Source: Acetobacter sp. (GTDB lineage: Bacteria; Pseudomonadota; Alphaproteobacteria; Acetobacterales; Acetobacteraceae). From it: a stretch of 64,000 nt of DNA. Of the stretch, positions 17,186 through 26,472 are shown one piece after another (positions within the stretch are counted from its first letter, which is position 1; every line of letters begins with the position of its first letter). Position numbers and translations under genes: made by a program. The stretch lies in the NCBI RefSeq assembly GCF_022483985.1, contig NZ_JAKVME010000001.1:930001-994000 (forward strand), in the 5' to 3' direction. The notes under the pieces are model-generated. The model ran no database searches and was not told the DNA's origin. It saw only the letters and a list, made by a program, of their open reading frames with translations.

Positions 17186-17197
17186 TTCAAGATATAT

Positions 17198-17243
17198 CTT
17201 CCTGCCTTCCGCGCATGTACGGCGGGAAAGCAGGAAGATTTTT
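17198..17243. terminator. Bidirectional terminator between spoVR and the DUF2252 gene
   Basis: CTTCCTGC (17198-17205) pairs with GCAGGAAG (17230-17237), with an inner TTCCGC/GCGGGAA pairing, and is followed by a T-run on the plus strand (17239-17243). It sits between convergent genes, overlapping the DUF2252 stop. Confidence 0.8.
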
Positions 17244-18654
17244 ACGTCTGGGAGAGCCTGCCGCTGGTGACTTCTACGAATTTCTTCCAGTCCTGTTTGG
17301 TCTGGGCGGCATAGGCGACCGAGAATATGGCGATAGCGTCGGCAAAAGCCGCGCCCTTGCCGAGATAGGACGAGATGGCCACAGGGTCGCCGGATCGGGC
17401 GTGAGCGCGGGCAAGCGCCCGTGCGCAGAGCTTCGCGTAGTCTTTCAGTCCTTCCTGCGCGAAGTCCGTACCGATGGCGACAAGACGTGTGTCCTTTACC
17501 CTACGCACATAGAACTGCCGTCTTGAATGGCTTGCCGGCTGTTGTACCTCGGTCCCGGACTGCCCTCCATTGTCGTCCGCGCTATGTGTCCATCCAAGGA
17601 AGGAATCTGAAACGGCCTGCATGATGCGCTGCCCTGTGACGACACGCTCACCCTGATTGTGGATGTGAAGGGCCGGACCTGCGTACGGAGCGAAAACCGA
17701 GTCCTGAGCTTCCTTGATCTGGAGCAGCAGAGGCTCCTTGTCCGCCGTGGTGAACAGGCCGATGGCGCAGAATGTGCCGACACTGCCAACTCCTACAACC
17801 TTGAAGATCACGTCACGCAGAATGTAGTGCTTGAGAAGCGCCAGTCGCTCCGGCGGCTGTGTATCCACATAGCGGGCGAAGGCCTGCCGTGTTGTGTCGT
17901 CCTGATCCGGTAGACGCACTACCAGTGGTGGACGCTCTTTCAGGGAGGGCGCGTTGCGGTCGTCAGCGATGAGGCCGAAACTGTTTCTTGTGCTGTTCAG
18001 GCGTTTCTTCAGAAGCGCCTCGGTCGTCCGGCGGGTCTTTGCGTCTTCGAAATGCGCGATGGCGTCCTTGAGATCAATCCGGTTGAGCCAGACCTCAAGC
18101 GGGCTTAATCGGGAGAGACGATGCATCTCCTCGCCATATGTCCGCGCCATGAGTTCGGCGAGTGCGCGAGCCCCATGTGAAGACAGGCCGGTTTCAAGTC
18201 CCGCCAGAACAAATGACGTGCCGAGACGCTTGATGTCCCATTCAAAGGGCGCACGGAACGTCTCGTCGAAATCGTTGATATCGAAGACCGGATTGCCCTC
18301 TGGCGAGGCGTAGCTTCCGAAATTGGCGAGGTGACAGTCACCACACGCCTGCACAGTCAGTCCACTCGTGGGGGTGCCCGAGAGGTCAGCCGCCATAACA
18401 ATTGCGGCTCCACGAAGGAACGCAAAGGGAGACGCCCTCATTCTCTCGTAGCGAACGGGAATCAGACTGGTGATACGGCGGGCGTTCTGCCGGGTGAGCA
18501 GATCAAGCGGCTCGGAACGGTTTTGGGCAGGAGACCATTCCGCATGGGTGGTTCGGGGAACTGACTGACGCAGCTTCTGCCCTTCCTTGCACCGCTCCTT
18601 GCGTGTCAGGAGAGGGGCAGGCGCTGGTGATGAGGGCATGGGAGAGATCATCAT
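17242..18654 (-). CDS. DUF2252 domain-containing protein
   Basis: About 470 residues spanning a full DUF2252 domain. Conserved segments are YERMRASPFAFLRGAA, CGDCHLANFGSYASPEG, DINDFDET and LARAHARSGD near the end; the pattern of GD.H..NFG and DFDE is reminiscent of kinase/aminoglycoside-phosphotransferase folds, but no activity is established that I can name. ATG 18654 is preferred over a TTG six codons upstream. Monocistronic on the minus strand, convergent with the prkA unit and sharing its terminator. Confidence 0.88.
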   Translation of the reverse strand: MMISPMPSSPAPAPLLTRKERCKEGQKLRQSVPRTTHAEWSPAQNRSEPLDLLTRQNARRITSLIPVRYERMRASPFAFLRGAAIVMAADLSGTPTSGLTVQACGDCHLANFGSYASPEGNPVFDINDFDETFRAPFEWDIKRLGTSFVLAGLETGLSSHGARALAELMARTYGEEMHRLSRLSPLEVWLNRIDLKDAIAHFEDAKTRRTTEALLKKRLNSTRNSFGLIADDRNAPSLKERPPLVVRLPDQDDTTRQAFARYVDTQPPERLALLKHYILRDVIFKVVGVGSVGTFCAIGLFTTADKEPLLLQIKEAQDSVFAPYAGPALHIHNQGERVVTGQRIMQAVSDSFLGWTHSADDNGGQSGTEVQQPASHSRRQFYVRRVKDTRLVAIGTDFAQEGLKDYAKLCARALARAHARSGDPVAISSYLGKGAAFADAIAIFSVAYAAQTKQDWKKFVEVTSGRLSQT

Positions 18655-18719
18655 GACTGAATTATGCCGCAACCGGATGTTTCTGTCGTCCCTGAAAGCG
18701 GCGCTGTCTTGCGATACTG

Positions 18720-19505
18720 TCAGGCTCTGTCGATGAAATCTGACAATATCTTATAAAATTCATTCGGCTTTTCCGCGTGAACCCAATGCCCGGCGCCTTC
18801 AATTGTCTTCAGCACGTAATGAGGGAAAAGCCTTTTCATCGCCGGATAGTTTTCCGGAGCAATATAATGGGAGCGTTGTCCCGCCACAAACAGCGTTGGC
18901 CCCTCATAGGTTTCGTCGGTGGGAATCTCCGGCCAGCCGATAATCTGCGGCATGGCTGCTGCGAGTTCGTTGATCCCGATCTGCCAGCGCGGATGATCTC
19001 CCAGTTCGATATTTTGCAGCATGAGATTTCTCACTTCCGGCTCGCTGATGACTGCTGCGAGCAAGGAGTCCGCTTCTGTCCGGTTCAGATGCTCGGGAAA
19101 ATGCAACGCGGCCAGTCTTGCCGCCAGATCATGGCCCTGCGCAAAACCACCTTCACCCGGTGCGATATCCGCGACGAGAAGTTTCGCAACCATCTCGGGA
19201 TGACGCAAAGCCAGCATCATCGCGGTTTTTCCACCCATAGAGTGGCCGACAATGATGGCGGAGTGGATGCCAAGATGCTTCAGCGTTTCATAAACGTCGT
19301 CAGCCATGGTCGTGTAGTCCGTAGCGCCGTGCGGACTCTCGCCATGATTGCGAAGATCCAGAGCCACTGTCCGCCTGCTGTCGGCAAGGCGTCTTTGGAA
19401 AAAACCGAAATTCCGTCCGCGACCGAAAAGACCATGGATGAATACGACGGGAAGAAGGTCTGCTGACGGATTTTCAGGATCGCGTTCGAGAGCATGAAGA
19501 AGCAT
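18720..19505 (-). CDS. Alpha/beta-fold hydrolase (YbfF-like esterase)
   Basis: 261 residues. The oxyanion-hole motif FIHGLFG is at about 22-28, the nucleophile elbow GHSMGG near 87-92, and the catalytic His in GAGHWVHAEKP close to the C terminus. The segment ALDLRNHGESPH is typical of the YbfF/abhydrolase_1 esterase group acting on short acyl esters or thioesters. No signal peptide, so cytoplasmic. It follows the quinone oxidoreductase gene by 69 AT-rich bases and may share its promoter. Natural substrate unknown. Confidence 0.88.
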   Translation of the reverse strand: MLLHALERDPENPSADLLPVVFIHGLFGRGRNFGFFQRRLADSRRTVALDLRNHGESPHGATDYTTMADDVYETLKHLGIHSAIIVGHSMGGKTAMMLALRHPEMVAKLLVADIAPGEGGFAQGHDLAARLAALHFPEHLNRTEADSLLAAVISEPEVRNLMLQNIELGDHPRWQIGINELAAAMPQIIGWPEIPTDETYEGPTLFVAGQRSHYIAPENYPAMKRLFPHYVLKTIEGAGHWVHAEKPNEFYKILSDFIDRA

Positions 19506-19574
19506 GTGTTTCTTCCTTTTGATAATAAAATACTATAAAAACATAATATTATTTATGTTTTATGATGTCGTATA

Positions 19575-20594
19575 TTAAATTGAATGCGTCAGAATTATCT
19601 TTCCACTATGGCTGCTGCTCTCCATCAACCGATGCGCTTCAGCCGCTTCTCCCAGAGGGAATGTGGTATGTATGACTGGCTCCAGAACGCCGCTATTTAG
19701 CAAGGGCCAGATATGGGTCTTCAGGGCCTGAGCCACTGCGGCCTTGTATTCCTTACTGCGCGGACGAAGCGCGGTTCCGGTGACATGAAGCCGCTTTGTC
19801 ATGAGGAGTGTGAGTGAAACATCCTCAACCTTCGCGCCGCCCTGAAAGGCGATGATGACAAGTCGCCCATCCATTGCCAGCGCCTTGAGGTTACGGGAGA
19901 AGTAAGGCGCGCCAATGATGTCGAGAATGACATCCACCCCTCTGCCGTCCGTATGTTCCAGTGTCTTTTCGACGAAGTCATCGGTCTTGTAGTTGATGGC
20001 GATCGCGCCGAGCTTCTCGCACAATTCCCCCTTCTCGGGATCACTTACAGTCGTGAGCGGAATGACTCCCATGGCTTTTGCGATCTGGATCGCAGCCGTG
20101 CCGATACCGCCAGCGCCACCATGAATCAGCACGGTCTCACCTTTTTTCAGATCTGCTGTAGTGAAAAGGTTTGACCAGACGGTGAAGAAGGTTTCGGGAA
20201 TGGCGGCGGCCTTGATGGCGTCATAATGCTCTGGCCATGGAAGGCACTGCGAGGCAGGAACGGCGCAATAGTCGGCATATCCGCCACCGTTGGTCAGCGC
20301 GCAGACCTTGCTGCCTATCGCTGGAAACTCCACGCCACTGATCGGATTTCCGTGCGCCACGACTGTTCCGGCAATTTCCAGACCCAGCAGCGGACTTGCT
20401 CCCGGAGGTGGCGGATAAAGCCCCTTGCGCTGCATGATATCCGGGCGGTTGACGCCACTGGCTTCCACGCGAACCAGAATTTCACCCGGCCTGGGTGTGG
20501 GAGTGGCCTCTCTGCCAAGGTGCATGACTTCCGGACCGCCGGGAGTATCCAGCGTGATGGCGTTCATTTCGTCAGGAATGGTGATGGCCATCAT
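19575..20594 (-). CDS. NAD(P)H-quinone oxidoreductase, medium-chain dehydrogenase family
   Basis: 339 residues of the zinc-independent medium-chain dehydrogenase/reductase group (quinone oxidoreductase, PIG3-like). The N-terminal GroES-like half includes RVEASGVNRPDIMQRKG, and the Rossmann half has IHGGAGGIGTAAIQIAKAMG. The catalytic zinc cysteines of alcohol dehydrogenases are missing, as expected for this group. AGGACAG lies upstream of ATG ATG at the start. It probably reduces quinones or enones using NADPH in the cytoplasm. Confidence 0.9.
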   Translation of the reverse strand: MMAITIPDEMNAITLDTPGGPEVMHLGREATPTPRPGEILVRVEASGVNRPDIMQRKGLYPPPPGASPLLGLEIAGTVVAHGNPISGVEFPAIGSKVCALTNGGGYADYCAVPASQCLPWPEHYDAIKAAAIPETFFTVWSNLFTTADLKKGETVLIHGGAGGIGTAAIQIAKAMGVIPLTTVSDPEKGELCEKLGAIAINYKTDDFVEKTLEHTDGRGVDVILDIIGAPYFSRNLKALAMDGRLVIIAFQGGAKVEDVSLTLLMTKRLHVTGTALRPRSKEYKAAVAQALKTHIWPLLNSGVLEPVIHTTFPLGEAAEAHRLMESSSHSGKIILTHSI

Positions 20595-20803
20595 TCTGTC
20601 CTGTGTCCGGTTGCGATATTACAGGTCACGGTAGGCGCACACGGCGTCGGTGAACAGTCACACGTCTTTGAGGTGGGCAATCATTTGACAGAAGAGTAGA
20701 ACCACACGGATATCTCTGGAATGAGATAAAAATAAAATATTTTATTATCAATGTAATATATATTTTTTCTTATAAAATTGTTTAGCCTGTTTCGAGAAAA
20801 CCT

Positions 20804-20899
20804 GAGCAGGCTGATGCTGAAGAGCACCAAAGTTTGAAGCCTGCTCCGTGGTGCTCCATCACCAAGCGCGCCTATAGGTGAAGCCCGTTACAGGTGCTC
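20804..20899 (+). promoter_or_regulatory. Structured leader with competing stems upstream of sucC
   Basis: GAGCAGGCT (20804-20812) pairs perfectly with AGCCTGCTC (20838-20846). The segment between them contains GAGCACC (20822-20828), which is complementary to GGTGCTC at both 20850-20856 and 20893-20899. The middle copy can also close GGTG (20850-20853) with CACC (20860-20863). These pairings cannot all form at once, so the RNA could switch between folds. It ends about 50 bases before the sucC start. I do not recognise it as a named riboswitch class. The gap 20595-20803 is AT-rich promoter-type DNA without a gene. Confidence 0.45.
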
Positions 20900-20950
20900 A
20901 CCATATGAGGGACAGCAGCATGCAGGCCCTCCTTGCGGCGGAGAAGGCTC

Positions 20951-22150
20951 ATGAATATCCACGAATATCAGGCCAAGGAGGTGTTGCGTTCCTATGGCGT
21001 GCCGACGCCACGAGGAGTGCTCATCCATTCACCTGAGGAGGCCCGGCAGGCAGCGCGCTCGCTTGGAACGCCCATCTGCGCCGTCAAGGCGCAGATTCAT
21101 GCAGGTGGCCGTGGAGCAGGACATTTCAGGGATCATCCTGAAATCCGAGGCGTGCGCATCGTCAAAAGCCCGGAAGAAGCAAAAGAAGCCGCTTATCAGA
21201 TGCTCAATCAGACGCTGATTACGCGTCAGACGGGTCCGGCTGGTCGCGTTGTGCATAAACTCTATGTCGAGGCGGGCTGTGCGATTGAAAGAGAGCTTTA
21301 TCTCTCGATGCTTATCGACCGCAGCACCCGGAAGATCATGGTCGTCGCCTCACAGGCCGGGGGCATGAGCATCGAGGATGTTGCGGAAAAGACGCCCGAG
21401 AAAATCCAGAAAATCTGGATTGATCCGGAACTGGGCCTCGGAGATTATCAGGCTAGGGTTCTCGCGACGCGCCTTGCCCTGCAAGGACAGCAGATTAACG
21501 AGTTGGCTTCCATTATCAGGAGTGTCTACTCGGCTTTCACCAGTCTCGACACTTCGATGATCGAGATGAATCCGCTGGTGGTGACGAAGGAAGGGAGCCT
21601 GATGGCTCTCGATGCCAAAATGTCCTTCGACGACAACGGCCTGTTCCGGCACCCTCAGATTGCAGAACTGCGCGACCCCAACGAGGAAGACCCCCGTGAG
21701 CAGGAGGCGGCCCGTTTCGGTCTGTCCTATGTCAGTCTGGATGGGACCATCGGCTGTATGGTCAACGGGGCGGGCCTTGCCATGGCGACCATGGACATCA
21801 TCCATGAAGAAGGAGAGTCGCCCGCGAACTTCCTTGATGTCGGCGGTGGCGCGTCACGGGAAAAGGTTGGCGCGGCCTTTCGTATCCTTCTGTCGGATCA
21901 GAAGATTGAAGGGGTGCTAGTCAATATTTTCGGCGGGATCATGCGATGCGATCTCATCGCTGGCGCGGTGATCGACGCCTGTAGGCAGGAAGGGCTGAAG
22001 GTGCCTCTGGTCATCAGACTGGCGGGAACGCTGGTCGAGGAAGGGCTGGCCATGATCCGCCAGTCAGGTCTCGACATCACCATTGCGACGGATCTGGGAG
22101 ACGCGGCCCGAAAGATTGTCGCCGAAGTGCGCGCACGGAGGGCTGCCTGA
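20951..22150 (+). CDS. sucC: Succinate-CoA ligase (ADP-forming), beta subunit
   Basis: 399 residues. ATP-grasp subunit that joins CoA to a C4 dicarboxylate with the alpha subunit. It opens with [16 protein letters not shown] and contains [38 protein letters not shown] and [11 protein letters not shown], the standard SucC motifs. ATG 20951 follows GGAGAAGG. It overlaps sucD by one base (TGATG). No sucAB or other TCA genes adjoin it. The close relative malate-CoA ligase (MtkA) cannot be fully excluded by sequence reading. Some acetic acid bacteria use a succinyl-CoA:acetate CoA-transferase instead, so presence here is informative. Confidence 0.92.
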   Translation: MNIHEYQAKEVLRSYGVPTPRGVLIHSPEEARQAARSLGTPICAVKAQIHAGGRGAGHFRDHPEIRGVRIVKSPEEAKEAAYQMLNQTLITRQTGPAGRVVHKLYVEAGCAIERELYLSMLIDRSTRKIMVVASQAGGMSIEDVAEKTPEKIQKIWIDPELGLGDYQARVLATRLALQGQQINELASIIRSVYSAFTSLDTSMIEMNPLVVTKEGSLMALDAKMSFDDNGLFRHPQIAELRDPNEEDPREQEAARFGLSYVSLDGTIGCMVNGAGLAMATMDIIHEEGESPANFLDVGGGASREKVGAAFRILLSDQKIEGVLVNIFGGIMRCDLIAGAVIDACRQEGLKVPLVIRLAGTLVEEGLAMIRQSGLDITIATDLGDAARKIVAEVRARRAA

Positions 22151-23025
22151 TGTCCATTCTGGTCGATAAAGACACAAAGGTTCTCGTGCAGGGCTTCACT
22201 GGCGCTCAGGGCACCTTTCACTCGGAACAGTCCATCGCCTACGGCACGGCTATTGTTGGCGGCGTAACACCCGGACGGGGTGGTAAAACCCACCTTGGCC
22301 TGCCGGTTTTCGACACGATGGAACAGGCTGTCAGCGAAACCGGAGCCGACGCGAGCGCGATTTATGTGCCTCCTGCCGGAGCCGCCGACGCCATTCTGGA
22401 AGCGATTTCGGTCGAGATGCCGCTGATCGTCTGTATCACGGAAGGAATCCCCGTTCAGGATATGCTGAGGGTCCGAGCCGCGTTGGAGCGCTCCAGAAGC
22501 CTTCTGATCGGCCCGAACTGTCCGGGCATCATCACGCCTGACGCCTGCAAGATCGGGATCATGCCCGGGCCGATCCATCGCCGTGGTTCCGTAGGGATCG
22601 TTTCCCGTTCCGGCACCCTGACTTACGAGGCGGTCGCCCAGACGACAGAGCTTGGAATGGGGCAGAGCACCAGTGTCGGCATTGGTGGCGATCCGATCAA
22701 GGGGCTTGATTTCATCGATATTCTTGAGCGATTTCTGGCTGATCCGGAAACGCAGTCGATCATCATGATCGGCGAAATCGGCGGCACGTCAGAGATTGAG
22801 GCGGCCCGGTTTCTGAAGGACAGCAGGACGAAAAAACCAGTGGTCGGGCTGGTGGCGGGCATCACCGCGCCGCCGGGCCGCCGCATGGGGCACGCCGGAG
22901 CCGTCGTTTCGGGAGGAAACGACACAGCGCAGGCCAAGATCGAAGCGCTCCGGTCGGCTGGCGTGCATATCGCTCCCACACCGGCCGAACTGGGCAGCAC
23001 GCTTCAGAACGTGCTGGTCGGCTGA
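22150..23025 (+). CDS. sucD: Succinate-CoA ligase, alpha subunit
   Basis: 291 residues. N-terminal CoA-binding Rossmann domain with [15 protein letters not shown] and [18 protein letters not shown], then the [10 protein letters not shown] segment and the phospho-histidine region [14 protein letters not shown] (active-site His in MGHAGA). Together with SucC it forms the ligase that makes ATP from succinyl-CoA (or runs in reverse). Translationally coupled to sucC. A hairpin terminator follows. Confidence 0.93.
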   Translation: MSILVDKDTKVLVQGFTGAQGTFHSEQSIAYGTAIVGGVTPGRGGKTHLGLPVFDTMEQAVSETGADASAIYVPPAGAADAILEAISVEMPLIVCITEGIPVQDMLRVRAALERSRSLLIGPNCPGIITPDACKIGIMPGPIHRRGSVGIVSRSGTLTYEAVAQTTELGMGQSTSVGIGGDPIKGLDFIDILERFLADPETQSIIMIGEIGGTSEIEAARFLKDSRTKKPVVGLVAGITAPPGRRMGHAGAVVSGGNDTAQAKIEALRSAGVHIAPTPAELGSTLQNVLVG

Positions 23026-23037
23026 AGGAGCAGCGAC

Positions 23038-23068
23038 TTTCTGGCCTCCAGAAGGGGGAGGTCAGAAA
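23038..23068. terminator. Bidirectional hairpin between sucD and the export lipoprotein gene
   Basis: TTTCTGGCCTCC (23038-23049) pairs with GGAGGTCAGAAA (23057-23068), 12 pairs with one G-T wobble and a 7-base loop. It lies between convergent genes and covers the stop codon of the minus-strand gene. The plus strand lacks a long T-run; on the minus strand the arm itself ends in three Ts. Confidence 0.6.
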
Positions 23069-23649
23069 TGCCGCTCGTAAATCTTGATGACGTCGCCCGG
23101 TTTTACGTAATCCTGCGGCATGATCCGGCCGACCACGCTCTGCTCACCTTCCTGACGGATGACATAAGCCCGGCTTTCGAGAGAGCGGTAGGTGAAGCCA
23201 CCAGCCGAAGCCACCGCCGTCAGCATGGTCATGCCGGGCTGATAGGGATACTGGCCGGGGCGTGCGACTTCACCGAGAACCGAGACCATCCGGTAGGCTG
23301 TGATCTCGACCGAGACTTTCGGATCACGGAGCATGCGCGAGCGTTCAAGAGCCTGTCGGACTTCATTGGCGAACTGGGTGGTCGTCAGGCCCGAAGCCTG
23401 CAAGCCGTCGGTGAGCGGAAAAGCCACCTTGCCGGTGCTATCCACCCTGAAGTCGGAGGTCAGTTGATCCTGTCCATAGGTGATGACCCGGATCTGGTCA
23501 TCGACGCCGAGCGTATAGGCGCCGGGATCGTAGGGAGGGACGGGTTTCAGGCCGCCACCTTCCGCACAGGCCGCCAGAGAAATGACGATGCTTCCGACAG
23601 CAGCCAAGGCACGCATGCGGCGGAAGGAAGAAGAATGCCCTGATGTCAT
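23062..23649 (-). CDS. GumB/Wza-type polysaccharide export lipoprotein
   Basis: About 195 residues from ATG 23649. Signal peptide ends in LAAC (lipobox), followed by the poly_export domain starting YTLGVDDQIRVITYGQDQL and a SLBB-type domain with VSVLGEVARPGQYPYQPGMTML and a final DVIKIYERHF. Known family members form the outer-membrane channel for capsule or exopolysaccharide export. It is short (GumB-like) compared with E. coli Wza, and lacks the C-terminal membrane helix region, so it may rely on the neighbouring beta-barrel for the outer-membrane pore. Upstream in-frame codons extend to 23739 but overlap the barrel gene and are not signal-like. Confidence 0.88.
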   Translation of the reverse strand: MTSGHSSSFRRMRALAAVGSIVISLAACAEGGGLKPVPPYDPGAYTLGVDDQIRVITYGQDQLTSDFRVDSTGKVAFPLTDGLQASGLTTTQFANEVRQALERSRMLRDPKVSVEITAYRMVSVLGEVARPGQYPYQPGMTMLTAVASAGGFTYRSLESRAYVIRQEGEQSVVGRIMPQDYVKPGDVIKIYERHF

Positions 23650-23728
23650 GCTCTGAAAAATCCTGTCATTCAGAAAGGTGGCGTGGCGAGAGGCTCCGGA
23701 ATGCCCGAAGCGGAGATGGTTGGCGTTG

Positions 23729-25048
23729 TTACAGGGCAAAGTGCACCCCAGCCATTACAATGTGAATCGGGAAAAGAGGGCCCATAAAGGCGCTCTGGCT
23801 GACGAAATCGTAGTTCAGTTCAAGGCTGAGGTGACGATTGAGATAGACATGCACGCCGCCGCCGCCGCCATAGCTGCTCTGGTTGTTCGCAAGCTGCCCG
23901 ATCGGAGAGGAAAGCAGTTCCGGAGAACTGGACGGATAGTGCGCCTTACGGAGGCCCGCATGCACTTCGAACACGATGTTTCGTGAATAGGCGTGAGTGA
24001 CGCTGAGTCTGGCGCTCGTATTGGTGTAGCCAACCACGCCTTCAAAGGCCGCATCCTCAATCCCGTGGCTGACCGTGGCCGATATGGTTGTGAGGCGTGT
24101 TGGCTCCCATTTGATGGAAGCCTCAGCGATGGGAGAGCTGAGGGAGCCGTAAAGCGAGGAGGAAAATATGCGCCTCTGGTAACCGATCAAAGCCCGGAAC
24201 TGGAATGGACCGGCCTCGTTCCAGCTATAGCCGCCCATGATGGAGAAACCATTGGAACTGCGGGCCGGGAGTTCCAGATTTCCGGCCTGATAGTCGATCT
24301 GGGTTCCCTGAAGCAGGAGCAGCAGGTGGCTGTTTTCCATCATCTGGTATCGGGCAGTGAGGTTCTCGTTGATCACCACGCGATCACGGTAACTCTGATC
24401 CTGAAACGCGGAGGCTCCCTGAAGCTGCGGTTTGCCGAACTGGTAGTGTTGGATGGAGAATTCCGGGAGAAAGCTCAGTCTGCCGTGTGTAGTGAGGAGA
24501 TAGCTGATCCTGCCATCGTCAAGAGTGTAGGGAACCGGGCCGAGGATAAGCAGGGCTCCGGACTCTGTCGGCATCTGGACCAGAGAAAGATGCGTGAAGG
24601 CGACGCCCAGTTCGTCCCGCCCGAAATGCTTTGTGCCACCGATATTGGCGGTCCAGGTCGTCCGGTTCTGCAGGGAGCGGGTAGGGTAGCGCTGGTCTGA
24701 AACACTGACGTCGGCATGGATCTGATCATTGTGGTCAAGCAGTTGCACGGCTCCGATATGGCCTTGTGTGTTGATGACGGAGCTTTTGCGGCCATGCTGA
24801 ATGAGGTCCGCGTTGCTGGTGTATCCTACACGTTCATCCCCATCCAGATGCACGGTCAGCGGCCCAGAGTGATAGCCGAGCGGCTGGTAGGAACGGGTCG
24901 CCTTCACCTGCGCCGGTTCTTCGCTCAGTTCACCGGCTCCTGAGCCCAGTGTCGGAAAATACTGCGTCACGACCTGAGCATGTGCTGTTGCTGGCAGTGA
25001 CAGTCCGACAATTGCGACAGCCCGGAGCAGATGAAAGGCTTTATTCAT
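23729..25048 (-). CDS. Outer-membrane beta-barrel protein of the polysaccharide locus
   Basis: 439 residues with a signal peptide (cleavage likely after ATAHA, about residue 24). The rest alternates polar and hydrophobic residues in many short strands, and the chain ends in VHFAL, an aromatic-containing terminal strand typical of Bam-assembled barrels. It is directly upstream of the GumB-like lipoprotein gene on the same strand (stop to start spacing about 79 bases), so a role in polysaccharide secretion or anchoring is inferred. I cannot assign a more specific family by eye. Confidence 0.75.
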   Translation of the reverse strand: MNKAFHLLRAVAIVGLSLPATAHAQVVTQYFPTLGSGAGELSEEPAQVKATRSYQPLGYHSGPLTVHLDGDERVGYTSNADLIQHGRKSSVINTQGHIGAVQLLDHNDQIHADVSVSDQRYPTRSLQNRTTWTANIGGTKHFGRDELGVAFTHLSLVQMPTESGALLILGPVPYTLDDGRISYLLTTHGRLSFLPEFSIQHYQFGKPQLQGASAFQDQSYRDRVVINENLTARYQMMENSHLLLLLQGTQIDYQAGNLELPARSSNGFSIMGGYSWNEAGPFQFRALIGYQRRIFSSSLYGSLSSPIAEASIKWEPTRLTTISATVSHGIEDAAFEGVVGYTNTSARLSVTHAYSRNIVFEVHAGLRKAHYPSSSPELLSSPIGQLANNQSSYGGGGGVHVYLNRHLSLELNYDFVSQSAFMGPLFPIHIVMAGVHFAL

Positions 25049-25620
25049 TGGCTGAGTAGTATGTCTCCCTAACCGTGTCTTTTTAACATTAACTTCTGCG
25101 AAATGTCGTCAGTTAAAGGTGTAGACGATTCGCTATTTTATTTCCAAAATTAGAGACAATACTTTTTTATGAGACTGCGTAGCATTCGGGCGGCTACGAT
25201 TACTTTTGCGGACAAATCCCATGCTTAGACTTTATGGTCGAGGAAATCGTTATGAATCAATATGAAAGCCCGTCGCGCAATAAAAACCGGATGCGTTTTT
25301 CGCCGAGTGTTTTGTTTATAAATAGTTTTTTGAATAAATAATTACATATAATTTTTATTTTTGGATTTTGTATAATAAAATTATATCTAGCAATATAATT
25401 TAAAATGTATATAATTTTATATATGATATTAAAATATAATGACAAAAAACATGTATATATTTAGCATGTTTGTTATATTTTATCCTTAGTGTCTATAATT
25501 TTATAATACTCAAAAAAGAATAGAATTGAAATTTTTTATTCAAATTTTTCTTACGTTTATCACTGGAAAGTCACAAACAATCTGTAAAACAATGAAACAG
25601 ATTATGGTTGGTGACAGACA
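25049..25620. promoter_or_regulatory. AT-rich divergent control region of the polysaccharide locus
   Basis: This 572-base gap separates the minus-strand export genes from the plus-strand biosynthesis genes, so it must carry both promoters. The core (about 25310-25560) is almost entirely A and T, far from the GC-rich coding DNA. A perfect 7-base inverted repeat, AATCTGT (25579-25585) with ACAGATT (25597-25603), sits just before the plus-strand start. AT-rich DNA of this kind is often bound by H-NS-like or Ros/MucR-like regulators; this is inference. Confidence 0.6.
25252..25341 (+). CDS. Possible 29-residue small protein
   Basis: ATG 25252 is preceded by GAGGAAATCGTT, a good ribosome-binding site, and opens a 29-codon frame ending TAA at 25341. 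The product is basic (SPSRNKNRMRF) with a short hydrophobic tail. It lies in the divergent control region. It could be a leader peptide, a decayed gene start or chance; no homology can be claimed. Confidence 0.25.
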   Translation: MNQYESPSRNKNRMRFSPSVLFINSFLNK

Positions 25621-26397
25621 ATGAGTGCATCAGACTCTGAGATTGAAAGAAGTGCTTCTGATGCTTCTGCTTCTTTAAATGAACAACCGACGGAGACATG
25701 CGCCTCTCATCTGAGTTACTGGCATGCGCCTGCACATAACGCTCCGGTTCTTGTGGAAAAAACCGAGACACATGCAGGCGACCGCTTTCTTTCAAGAAAA
25801 ATAAAGCTACTGTTCGATGTCGTTGTGGCATCCTTTATTCTAATGGTCATCCTTCCAGTCTTTCTGATCATCTGGGGCATTGTGGCGTTGGATGACGGTC
25901 CGGCATTATACGGTCAGGTCAGGATAGGCAGGAATGGCGTGCCGTTCAGGTGCCTCAAATTCCGTTCAATGGTCACCAATTCCGACGCCGTATTACGTCA
26001 GATACTTGAAACGGATGAGGCATGCAGGCGTGAATGGGAAACCACCCGCAAACTCAGTCATGATCCCCGCATCACGATGATTGGCCGTTTTTTGCGGAAG
26101 ACCAGTCTCGATGAAATCCCTCAACTCCTGAACGTCATAAAGGGAGACATGAGTCTGGTTGGTCCGCGCCCGGTGGTGGAGGCGGAGCTGAAATATTACG
26201 GCCAGTATTTACGCTATTATGAGGCGGTGCGCCCCGGTATCACGGGGCTGTGGCAGGTCAGTGGCCGGAGTGACACCGCCTACGAGGAACGGGTCAAGCT
26301 GGACACCTATTACGTTAAAAACTGGAATCTGGCTCTTGATCTCAAGATCCTTTATCGCACCATTCCAGCGGTCATGATGCAGAAAGGGGCGCGCTGA
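25621..26397 (+). CDS. Priming sugar-phosphate transferase (ExoY/WcaJ C-terminal type)
   Basis: 258 residues of the bacterial sugar transferase family, which moves a hexose-1-phosphate from UDP- or similar donor to undecaprenyl phosphate, starting each repeat unit. Residues 1-55 are polar; a single membrane segment at about 67-92 (VVVASFILMVILPVFLIIW) precedes the catalytic part with VRIGRNGVPFRCLKFRSM, RKTSLDEIPQLLNV and KGDMSLVGPRP. It lacks the long N-terminal membrane domain of WcaJ/GumD, so it is the short ExoY form. First gene of the plus-strand polysaccharide unit. The sugar (glucose or galactose) cannot be read. Confidence 0.9.
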   Translation: MSASDSEIERSASDASASLNEQPTETCASHLSYWHAPAHNAPVLVEKTETHAGDRFLSRKIKLLFDVVVASFILMVILPVFLIIWGIVALDDGPALYGQVRIGRNGVPFRCLKFRSMVTNSDAVLRQILETDEACRREWETTRKLSHDPRITMIGRFLRKTSLDEIPQLLNVIKGDMSLVGPRPVVEAELKYYGQYLRYYEAVRPGITGLWQVSGRSDTAYEERVKLDTYYVKNWNLALDLKILYRTIPAVMMQKGAR

Positions 26398-26472
26398 GGC
26401 GTGTTGTAGTCGGCCAATATCTGTCCTGCTGTCATCGTCAGCCTTTCTTCTTTCGCGCAGTGGAGCGCCTTT

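Noticed and set aside
20804-20950. Known riboswitch class (SAM-II, cobalamin, TPP or glycine) in the sucC leader
   Set aside because: I looked for the characteristic conserved boxes of these classes and found none, so it is reported only as an unnamed structured leader.
25257-25445. Ile/Tyr/Asn-rich minus-strand open frame in the AT-rich region
   Set aside because: The codon content simply reflects A/T composition; no start signal or protein-like pattern.
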